7,315 bases of DNA from contig CAMOTK010000102.1 in the NCBI GenBank assembly GCA_946625715.1, forward strand, positions 1 through 7,315, written 5' to 3'. This document shows positions 1 through 5,086 of the stretch, piece by piece. The translations under genes were made by a program, and so were the position numbers. The stretch's first letter is position 1; each line of letters starts with the position of its first letter. The notes beneath the pieces are model-generated. The model had not been told where the DNA came from. It saw only the letters and a list, made by a program, of their open reading frames with translations, and did not search any database. The stretch is from an uncultured Prevotella sp. GTDB lineage: Bacteria > Bacteroidota > Bacteroidia > Bacteroidales > Bacteroidaceae.

Positions 1-575
1 TCACACCCGACTACCGGCGGGCCGAGGCCGTGCGGGGACTGGAGCAGTTCGACTATCTCTGGCTCATCTGGGAGTTCTCGGCCAACAGCCAAAATTCAAC
101 AGCCCTCACCGTGCGCCCGCCTCGACTGGGTGGCAACGAGCGCGTGGGCGTATTTGCATCGCGGTCGCCATTCCGACCGAACAATCTGGGACTCTCCTCT
201 ATATTAATTAATAAGGTGGAACTCGACACGCCCGAGGGCCCCATCATCCACGTGAGCGGCGCCGACCTCATGGACGGCACGCCCATCTACGACATTAAGC
301 CCTACGTGGCCTATGCCGACAGCCACCCCGAGGCCCGCAGCGGCTTCGTCGACCAGCACGAGTGGCAACCGCTCGAAGTGTGCTTCCCCAACGAACTGGC
401 CAGCCACTTCAGCGCCGAAGAGCAAGCAGCACTCTGCCAAGTGCTCGCGCTCGACCCGCGGCCCAGCTACCACGACGACCCCGAGCGCATCTACGGCATG
501 CCCTTCGCCGGCCGCGACGTTCGCTTCCGGGTGGCCGATGGGAAAGTAAGCGTGGTGGGCATCAACAATCTGTAG
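1..575 (+). CDS. trmO: tRNA (N6-threonylcarbamoyladenosine37-N6)-methyltransferase TrmO, 5' end missing
   Basis: The frame is open to the window edge, so the gene is cut at its N terminus; 190 residues remain (from position 3). The E. coli protein (YaeB/TsaA) has about 235, so roughly 40 residues are missing. The GTG at 30 is an internal Val, because the upstream codons (TPDYRRAEA) already match the family just before VRGLEQFDYLWLIWEF. Family landmarks follow in order: the signature RPPRLGGNERVGVFASRSPF, then RPNNLGLS, then GTPIYDIKPYVAYAD. The small C-terminal domain carries LALDPRPSYHDDPERIYG and DVRFRV. Known for the family: SAM-dependent methylation of t6A37 in tRNAs reading ACN codons, in the cytoplasm. 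The next gene starts 22 nt downstream with no visible promoter or terminator between, so the two are probably cotranscribed. A short AT-rich patch (about 199-214) stands out from the GC-rich codon use around it. Confidence 0.95.
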   Translation, partial: TPDYRRAEAVRGLEQFDYLWLIWEFSANSQNSTALTVRPPRLGGNERVGVFASRSPFRPNNLGLSSILINKVELDTPEGPIIHVSGADLMDGTPIYDIKPYVAYADSHPEARSGFVDQHEWQPLEVCFPNELASHFSAEEQAALCQVLALDPRPSYHDDPERIYGMPFAGRDVRFRVADGKVSVVGINNL

Positions 576-597
576 TTACTAAATAAAACCGATACGT

Positions 598-1374
598 ATG
601 ATTATTGCTATTATCATTTTACTCGTCATCATTCTCTGTGGCTTGGGATACATCAAGTCGCTGCTCGCTCAGAAGGAAACACTGCAGCGACAAGCCAACA
701 TGAAACGCTTGTTCATGAGGAACATCAGCAACGAGATAAGAGTGCCCCTGCGCGACATCAACCATGTTGCGCCAACCATTGCCGAGGAAGGTCTTTACCT
801 CTCGAAGTCGGAAAAGCAGGCCATTGCCCATCGGATTGTCAACAATGCCGGGCTCATCGAGACGCTGCTCGACGAGATTCAGGTCTTCTCCGAAGGCGAA
901 AACGTGCGCCTGCCGCTCGTCTTGCGCACCATCAACCCCAACTTCCTCTGCAACCGCTGCGTGGAAGAAAACCAGATTAGCAAGAAAAACGACAAGGTGA
1001 AACTGCAGTTCGTCAGGCAGATGAACAACGACTTCACCATACGCACCGACCCGCGCCTCGTGGAACTCATTCTGAACAAGCTGATACAAAACTCCCTGCG
1101 CTTCACCAAAGAGGGCGAAGTGACCGTGGGCTGCAACACCACCGAACTCTACAACCGCCTGGTCATATTCGTGCAAGACACGGGCGTTGGCATTCCGGAA
1201 AACAGGAAAGGCATGCTTTTCAACTGGTTTGAAAAGCCCGACGACATGTTCGACGAGGCCGAACTCGACCTGAGCATCGCCCAAAAACTGGCCGATCAGC
1301 TCGACGGTGCCATCCAGCTCGACGAAAGCGTCCAGCGTGGCACGCGCATCAGAATAGTGCTGCCACTGAAATAA
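598..1374 (+). CDS. Membrane-anchored histidine-kinase-like protein with degenerate catalytic motifs
   Basis: This 258-residue protein has one N-terminal membrane segment (about residues 2-19), a short helical linker, a dimerisation/phosphotransfer-like region (about 32-100) and a HATPase_c domain (about 145-258). There is no sensor or receiver domain. The H-box reads SNEIRVPL where active kinases have SHEIRTPL, so the phosphoacceptor position is Asn45 (codon AAC at 730-732). The N-box is kept (LNKLIQNSLRFT, Asn165), as is the G1 box (DTGVGIP, 194-200). The F-box is recognisable (LFNWF). The G2 box reads EAELDLS, with E220, E222 and D224 where active kinases have glycines. Family knowledge suggests that such a protein cannot autophosphorylate normally. 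It may act as a pseudokinase, a partner of another kinase, or a decaying gene. The frame is intact. No response regulator lies nearby. It probably shares a transcript with trmO. Confidence 0.85.
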   Translation: MIIAIIILLVIILCGLGYIKSLLAQKETLQRQANMKRLFMRNISNEIRVPLRDINHVAPTIAEEGLYLSKSEKQAIAHRIVNNAGLIETLLDEIQVFSEGENVRLPLVLRTINPNFLCNRCVEENQISKKNDKVKLQFVRQMNNDFTIRTDPRLVELILNKLIQNSLRFTKEGEVTVGCNTTELYNRLVIFVQDTGVGIPENRKGMLFNWFEKPDDMFDEAELDLSIAQKLADQLDGAIQLDESVQRGTRIRIVLPLK

Positions 1375-1377
1375 GTA

Positions 1378-1995
1378 TCATTCTTCGTAACGGATTTCTA
1401 CAGCGTCGAAGCCCATCGAGCGCAACAAGCGGCGCATCTGGACTTCGCCATTCTCGCGAGCGCGCTGCAAGTTTGCGGGCGTCAGACCGTGCTGCAACAT
1501 CTGGCGGCGCGCTTTCTGGTAGAGCTGTTCGCGGTCGGCAGCCGACCACCGCCCACTCTCATAGAACGACCGCGTGCGCGCTTCGTCAATGAAACGGCTG
1601 TCGAGCAACTTCACCGGCGGCATCAGCACGCGAACCGTGTCGCCATCGGCCACCATCCACCCTTCTTTCGCTTCCTGCAGGTCGACGCCAAGGCGCAGCG
1701 TGCCGTAATAGATGCGCGCCAGCTGGTCGTCGCTGAAGAAGCGCTTGCGCACCGTATCCACCAACTCCTCGTCGGACACAGCCAGAAACTCCCACTGTCC
1801 GATGCTGCGCACCGACTGTATCTGCGTTGGCGTCAGCTCTATCTTGTCGTCTACGGCCACATGCATGGTGGTGTTTCTGATGGCCGAAAACAGCCAGACC
1901 ACCAAGCCAGCCACAATCAGTAGCGCCACAACCATCAGTGCAGGGCGGCTCTTGGCTATATTAATAATAAGGTGTAGCAGTTTCTCTTTCTTCAT
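1378..1995 (-). CDS. DUF4230 family protein, single-pass membrane anchored
   Basis: A 205-residue protein with a positively charged N terminus (MKKEKLLHL) and one hydrophobic segment at about residues 19-38. The rest is probably outside the cytoplasm: a mixed alpha/beta stretch followed by a long charged helical region (about 135-195). It resembles the DUF4230 family, common in Bacteroidetes and of unknown function. The start ATG at 1995 overlaps the stop of the upstream gene in an ATGA, which implies translational coupling. The two products are visibly related: DGDTVRVLMPPVKLLDSRFID here aligns with RDGERIVVTLPDPKVELTSTKID in the neighbour, and both have a conserved MGF followed by a short beta strand near the C terminus (SMGFDAVEIRY; QMGFDEKNVTVTF). 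No catalytic motif is evident. Codons near the membrane segment are AT-rich compared with the rest. Family assignment is by recognition, not by search. Confidence 0.8.
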   Translation of the reverse strand: MKKEKLLHLIINIAKSRPALMVVALLIVAGLVVWLFSAIRNTTMHVAVDDKIELTPTQIQSVRSIGQWEFLAVSDEELVDTVRKRFFSDDQLARIYYGTLRLGVDLQEAKEGWMVADGDTVRVLMPPVKLLDSRFIDEARTRSFYESGRWSAADREQLYQKARRQMLQHGLTPANLQRARENGEVQMRRLLRSMGFDAVEIRYEE

Positions 1996-2660
1996 CGGTT
2001 GCTCGGTTCTAATAGTCGTTTGATATCGTCGCGGCCAAAAGTCTTGCGAAACGTCACCGTGACATTCTTCTCGTCAAAACCCATCTGCACAAACAGCGGA
2101 ATCAACACCCGCGCAGCATCGGCCTCGGCGCGCTCAAGGATGCCCAGCGAAGGCACACTCTCAAGAATGGCATCGCGCCCCTGCTGCTCGTAGCTGCTCA
2201 TCTCAGCATCGCTGAAGTGGGCTCGCGCCAGCGACACATACTCGCGCACCGCCTTCTGGTCTATCTTCGTGCTCGTCAGTTCCACCTTCGGATCGGGCAG
2301 TGTCACCACTATGCGCTCACCATCGCGCTCTATGTTGGCTTCTGAAAAATCGCTGAAATCAATGTAGGCCTTCAGCGTGGCATCCATCGGAATGGCTATC
2401 TTGCGGTCGCCCAGCGGCAAGCGCATGTCTATGTTGCGGTTGAGCAACTTGCCCTGCAACCGCACCACATCCTCGTGCGTCACAATCTTGTGTACCTGAT
2501 ACTCGGTGGTGTACAGCCGCGAACAGTCTTTCACTTGCATAATCAGCATCGGCAGCGTGTCGATGCTCGCATACGAACCATCGGCCGGCGATGCTTTCTC
2601 ACTGCGACAGCCACTGAACAACAATAGCAGAAATGTTACTAAAGGCAAAAAATATCTCAT
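1992..2660 (-). CDS. DUF4230 family lipoprotein
   Basis: A 222-residue protein with a lipoprotein signal peptide: MRY, a hydrophobic core, then the lipobox LFSGC with the lipidated Cys at residue 18. The mature part has a beta-rich N half (about 50-130) and a helix-rich C half (about 135-195), ending in QMGFDEKNVTVTF and a charged tail. Its C-terminal two thirds align by eye with the product of the next gene, so the pair are tandem DUF4230 paralogs, one lipidated and one with a membrane helix. The ATG at 2660 is well placed just after a TAnnTTTG-like -7 box on the minus strand. The stop overlaps the following start by 4 bp (ATGA). Function is unknown; an envelope role is inferred from the signal only. 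Residues after Cys18 (RSEK) do not form a clear Bacteroidetes surface-export signal, so a periplasmic location is at least as likely as the surface. Confidence 0.82.
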   Translation of the reverse strand: MRYFLPLVTFLLLLFSGCRSEKASPADGSYASIDTLPMLIMQVKDCSRLYTTEYQVHKIVTHEDVVRLQGKLLNRNIDMRLPLGDRKIAIPMDATLKAYIDFSDFSEANIERDGERIVVTLPDPKVELTSTKIDQKAVREYVSLARAHFSDAEMSSYEQQGRDAILESVPSLGILERAEADAARVLIPLFVQMGFDEKNVTVTFRKTFGRDDIKRLLEPSNR

Positions 2661-2679
2661 TTCTTGGGCTTTTACACCG

Positions 2680-2687
2680 CAAAAGTA
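2680..2687 (-). promoter_or_regulatory. -7 box (TACTTTTG) of probable promoter for the DUF4230 pair
   Basis: On the minus strand the sequence TACTTTTG fits the Bacteroidetes primary-sigma -7 consensus TAnnTTTG. It lies 19 nt before the ATG at 2660, so the transcript would have a very short leader. A TTTG -33 element is not present at the usual 19-21 nt spacing (around 2707-2712), so the match is only half of a promoter. Confidence 0.5.
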
Positions 2688-2770
2688 TAAAAAAAATGCT
2701 AAAATGACGCCTTTTCTCGCTTTTTTTTGAAAAGCCGATAAACTTTTTCAAAACAATGACGTCTGAAAGA

Positions 2771-2782
2771 TAGTTGCAACTA
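2771..2782. promoter_or_regulatory. Perfect 12-bp palindrome, candidate operator
   Basis: TAGTTGCAACTA reads identically on both strands. It lies in the divergent gap between the DUF4230 genes and the DUF4890 gene, 36 nt before the chosen DUF4890 start and about 80 nt upstream of the minus-strand -7 box. Its place and symmetry suit a dimeric regulator. No regulator is encoded nearby, so the role is inference. Confidence 0.3.
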
Positions 2783-2818
2783 AGAACAAAAGTTGAACCA
2801 CTAAAAAAAAGAATGAGT

Positions 2819-3289
2819 ATGAAAAAGATCGTATTAGCTATAGCTGCAGCGCTCATGATGAGCACCAGCATGCAGGCACAGGAGAACAACGGCAACCGCG
2901 AGCGCCGCCAGTTCGACCCAGAGAAGATGGTCGAGAAGCGCACCGAACAGACAGTGAAGGCCTACAACTTGAACGAAGAGCAGGCTGCACAGCTCTTGGA
3001 GCTCAACAAGAAATACATGGGAAAGATGGGACGCCGCCCCAACAGAATGGGTCGCCCCGACGGCAACCATAAGCGCCCCGAAGGTCAGCCGCAGGCCAAG
3101 CGCGACACTACCAAGGCACCGCGCATGCACCAGGGCGGCGACCGCAAGCAATTCATGGAGAACATGAAGGCCTACGACGAGGAACTGCAGAAAATCATGA
3201 CCGAAGAGCAGTACAAAGCCTACAAGGCCGACATGGAGAAGCGCCGCCAGCAAGGTCCTCGCGGACAGCGTCGCGAGCGCAACAATTAA
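2819..3289 (+). CDS. Secreted basic DUF4890-type protein (Spy/CpxP-like architecture)
   Basis: A 156-residue protein with a signal peptide (MKKIVLAIAAALMMSTSMQA, cleavage likely after residue 20). Two helical segments each carry an LTxxQ-like motif: LNEEQ at 51-55 and MTEEQ at 127-131, the latter followed by YKAYKADMEKRR. Between them is a flexible basic linker (about 70-110) rich in Arg, Lys, Gly, Pro and Asn. Paired LTxxQ-like helices recall the Spy/CpxP periplasmic chaperones, and Bacteroidetes versions are usually labelled DUF4890. Chaperone activity is not shown by the sequence. The start at 2819 is chosen for the typical MKK signal-peptide opening; the in-frame ATG at 2813 (MSMKK) is equally possible, and the frame stays open further upstream to a TTG at 2774. 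No consensus promoter was found upstream. A terminator follows at 3401, so the gene is probably monocistronic. Confidence 0.82.
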   Translation: MKKIVLAIAAALMMSTSMQAQENNGNRERRQFDPEKMVEKRTEQTVKAYNLNEEQAAQLLELNKKYMGKMGRRPNRMGRPDGNHKRPEGQPQAKRDTTKAPRMHQGGDRKQFMENMKAYDEELQKIMTEEQYKAYKADMEKRRQQGPRGQRRERNN

Positions 3290-3400
3290 CTACGGATTCA
3301 TAGTGATTTAGGTTAACATAGTGTTTTAAAGGGCAAGCGTGCCCAACTATCCTGATAGGTTTTAGTTTAAGGAAAATAATTGTCATTTAGGATATTTCAG
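3290..3400 (+). other. AT-rich 3' region of the DUF4890 transcript
   Basis: About 110 nt separate the DUF4890 stop from the terminator hairpin. It holds a small hairpin (GGGCA 3331-3335, loop AGCG, TGCCC 3340-3344) and a weaker one just after it (ACTAT/ATAGG around 3346-3358). Neither has a convincing U tract. No ORF or promoter was seen. It is probably an untranslated 3' tail. Confidence 0.4.
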
Positions 3401-3432
3401 CGCCTACTAAGTGATTAGTGGGCGTTTTTTTT
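3401..3432 (+). terminator. Rho-independent terminator after the DUF4890 gene
   Basis: A 10-bp stem (CGCCTACTAA at 3401-3410 pairing with TTAGTGGGCG at 3415-3424, one T-G wobble) closes a GTGA tetraloop and is followed directly by eight T residues (3425-3432). This is a textbook intrinsic terminator. Its T tract runs straight into the -33 element of the next gene. Confidence 0.92.
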
Positions 3433-3461
3433 GCATCTTTCAAATCTTTTCCGTAATTTTG
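3430..3461 (+). promoter_or_regulatory. Consensus Bacteroidetes promoter for the DUF4738-type lipoprotein
   Basis: TTTG at 3430-3433 (-33 element) and TAATTTTG at 3454-3461 (-7 element, consensus TAnnTTTG) are separated by 20 nt, within the optimum for the Bacteroidetes primary sigma factor. Only 8 nt separate the -7 box from the ATG at 3470, so the transcription start should fall at or very near the start codon. The -33 TTTG uses the last three T residues of the preceding terminator. Confidence 0.85.
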
Positions 3462-3469
3462 TGGCTGTT

Positions 3470-4015
3470 ATGAAAAAGATGACGTTAGTTATGGCCGCTA
3501 CAGCACTATTGGTGCTGAGTGGCTGCAAAGAGAAAAAGCAGAGTCAGGATATCATTGCACCCAAGTATGAAGCCAAGGCTCCGCAAGCGCCCATCCGCAT
3601 GGAAAACAAAGTGACTACCCGCGACGTGAAGTGGCTGGGCAAGGACTACAAAGTGGAAATCAGCCGCGTGGCCGACGACAGTCTGGCTATGGTGCAAGAC
3701 GACATGGGCCAGAAGTTTGTAGACAACCGCTACACCGTGCGCATCATCCGTGCCGACGGCTCGGTATTCTTCAACAAGCAGTTCACAAAGGCCTCGTTCA
3801 GTTCCTACATCGACAGCGACTTCCAGAAGACGGGCATCCTCGATGCACTGACTTTCGATGAGGTCGACGGCAACGAACTGGAGTTTGCCGTGAGCGTCAG
3901 CCATCCGCAAACCGACGAATACTTCCCCTTGGAACTCAGCGTCACCAACTTCGGCGACATCAGCATCAAGCGCGACAGCGACCTCGACACCAGCGGCACC
4001 GAGGAGGAAGATTAA
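3470..4015 (+). CDS. DUF4738-type lipoprotein of unknown function
   Basis: A 181-residue protein opening with a lipoprotein signal peptide (MKKMTLVMAATALLVLSGC; lipobox LSGC, lipidated Cys19). The start at 3470 is chosen because it gives the standard MKK signal peptide and follows a consensus promoter by 8 nt; the in-frame TTG at 3431 would lie inside that promoter. After a charged linker (KEKKQSQ, then a Pro/Ala-rich stretch) comes a compact beta-rich domain (about 45-168). It includes VTTRDVKWLGKDYKVEISR, RYTVRIIRADGSVFFNKQF and the closing LELSVTNFGDISIKRD. The C-terminal tail is acidic (DLDTSGTEEED). I recognise this as resembling DUF4738, a Bacteroidetes lipoprotein family without known function; the assignment is from memory. 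The gene is monocistronic, bounded by terminators at 3401 and 4033. Confidence 0.83.
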   Translation: MKKMTLVMAATALLVLSGCKEKKQSQDIIAPKYEAKAPQAPIRMENKVTTRDVKWLGKDYKVEISRVADDSLAMVQDDMGQKFVDNRYTVRIIRADGSVFFNKQFTKASFSSYIDSDFQKTGILDALTFDEVDGNELEFAVSVSHPQTDEYFPLELSVTNFGDISIKRDSDLDTSGTEEED

Positions 4016-4032
4016 GATTTATGGGGATTCAT

Positions 4033-4078
4033 AAATAGCAGTAGAGCTGTCAGAACAACGACAGCTCTACTGCTGTTT
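4033..4078. terminator. Long hairpin, probable bidirectional terminator between convergent genes
   Basis: A perfect 15-bp inverted repeat (arms 4037-4051 and 4060-4074, AGCAGTAGAGCTGTC and its complement) has an 8-nt loop. It extends through one T-G wobble and three A-T pairs to 19 bp (4033-4078). It sits between the DUF4738 stop (4015) and the end of the minus-strand operon. The U tracts are short on both sides. The right arm and the loop lie inside the last codons of the minus-strand gene that ends at 4050. Confidence 0.75.
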
Positions 4079-4325
4079 CTGCCTGGGGATTAGCATAAAC
4101 ATACTGGTTCAGGCGGCGCAACTTGGCCGACTGTTCCAACAAATTTTCGAGCAGCGTCTTGCGGTTTTCCGGCAACTTGCCTCGCACCGCAAGTTTCTTG
4201 TTGTATTTCAGCCAGTTCAGCATCTCGCGCTCTTCACCCACATACTTCGACGGGCGACGCTTATTACGCTCCAGAAAGCCCATGAAGGCTTTATAATGCT
4301 GAAGCCACAGTTCTTCTCGTGTCAT
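4050..4325 (-). CDS. Small helicase-associated-domain-like protein
   Basis: A 91-residue soluble basic protein. The start at 4325 is preferred over the upstream ATG at 4364 because it forms an ATGA overlap with the HAD stop, pointing to translational coupling; the longer version would add 13 residues overlapping the HAD gene. The sequence is mostly helical. The core LNWLKYNKKLAVRGKL (36-51), with Trp38 and a following ENRKTLLENLLE helix, resembles the helicase-associated (HA) domain W...Y...G.L pattern. No helicase part is present. Such domains occur as small stand-alone proteins in Bacteroidetes; nucleic-acid binding is inferred, not shown. The C-terminal residues ETAVELSLF are encoded by one arm and the loop of the terminator hairpin, so the tail may be a late addition or poorly constrained. 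Confidence 0.72.
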   Translation of the reverse strand: MTREELWLQHYKAFMGFLERNKRRPSKYVGEEREMLNWLKYNKKLAVRGKLPENRKTLLENLLEQSAKLRRLNQYVYANPQAETAVELSLF

Positions 4326-5053
4326 AGGCAACTTTCGTAAAAATGGTGCCACTCGTCGCGCCATGCCGTCATGCGGGGGAAGATGAGGTTGGCACCTGCT
4401 TCGGCCAATAATCTATCGGGCAGCGGGCCTGTGTTCACAGCTATCGTAAAGAGCTGCGCAGCCACGCCGGCCTGCACGCCAAGCGGTGCATTCTCGACCA
4501 CAAGCGTCTCCCACGGCTGCGTACCGGCCTTCTGCATGCCCATGAGATAAGGGTCGGGATTGGGCTTGCCGCGCTTCACGTCGTAGGCCGTCACCAGGTG
4601 TTGCTCGTCGAGAAAGTCGCTGAAGTCGGACAGCACGCGCTCGAAGAGCGGGCGCTGGCCACTGCCCGTCACCACGCCGATGGTCAGTCCGCACTGCTTC
4701 ATCTGCGCTATCAGTTCCTTCACGCCAGGCATCATCGGTGCTTCGGCCATCTCATGGAACAGGCGCGACTTCACTTCATACATGCGCTGCGCCTCTTCCT
4801 CGGTGATGTCGCGCCCTTGCTGTTCCTTCACTTTCTGCCGGATAGTGTCCACACCGCGGGCACCCTCAGTGGCATAGGCGTCGTGCTCGGTCATCTCGAT
4901 GCCAAACTGAGCCATCGAGTCGCGCCAAGCCACCACGTGGTTGGGCATGGAGTCGTAGAGCACACCATCCATATCGAAAAGCACGGCTTTAGGCCGCAAT
5001 GCCTCAAAGCCGTGCTTTTCAAGATATTGTTGAATAGACTTTTTCAATTCCAA
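4322..5053 (-). CDS. HAD-superfamily hydrolase, beta-phosphoglucomutase-like
   Basis: A 243-residue protein of HAD subfamily IA. Motif I is LFDMDGVLYDS, with nucleophile Asp27 and acid/base Asp29. A helical cap follows (about 37-105). Motif II is the Thr in VTGSG (129), motif III the Lys in KRGKPNPDPY (Lys163) and motif IV VVENAPLGVQAG (Glu187). This pattern fits beta-phosphoglucomutase-like enzymes and sugar-phosphate phosphatases; the exact substrate cannot be read. The first usable start is TTG at 5053: an in-frame TGA lies just upstream at 5059-5057, and no ATG occurs before motif I. A second in-frame TTG at 5047 is possible. The resulting 20-residue N-terminal extension (KKSIQQYLEKHGFEAL) matches my memory of Bacteroidales homologs. 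The gene follows pgi by 24 nt and shares an ATGA with the next gene, so it belongs to the operon. Confidence 0.9.
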   Translation of the reverse strand: MELKKSIQQYLEKHGFEALRPKAVLFDMDGVLYDSMPNHVVAWRDSMAQFGIEMTEHDAYATEGARGVDTIRQKVKEQQGRDITEEEAQRMYEVKSRLFHEMAEAPMMPGVKELIAQMKQCGLTIGVVTGSGQRPLFERVLSDFSDFLDEQHLVTAYDVKRGKPNPDPYLMGMQKAGTQPWETLVVENAPLGVQAGVAAQLFTIAVNTGPLPDRLLAEAGANLIFPRMTAWRDEWHHFYESCL

Positions 5054-5086
5054 TTCTCAATTCTCAATTTTCAATTTTCAATTCTC
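5046..5086 (-). repeat. Heptanucleotide tandem repeat (GARAATT) at the pgi-HAD junction
   Basis: On the minus strand five 7-bp units (GAGAATT, GAAAATT, GAAAATT, GAGAATT, GAGAATT) and one 6-bp unit (GGAATT) run from 5086 to 5046. The array contains the last codons and stop of pgi and the TTG start of the HAD gene. Each unit junction reads ATTGA, which offers a TGA stop overlapping a TTG start. The repeat is present directly in the sequence; its role is inferred. Confidence 0.9.

Noticed and set aside
619..1284. Minus-strand ORF of 221 codons opposite the kinase-like gene
   Set aside because: The plus-strand frame has clear HATPase motifs; the reverse frame has no recognisable domain.
1489..1923. 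Plus-strand ORF opposite the DUF4230 gene
   Set aside because: Antisense shadow with no start context or family match.
3331..3344. Small GGGCA/TGCCC hairpin after the DUF4890 gene as a terminator or small RNA
   Set aside because: Only a 5-bp stem and no T tract; the real terminator follows at 3401.
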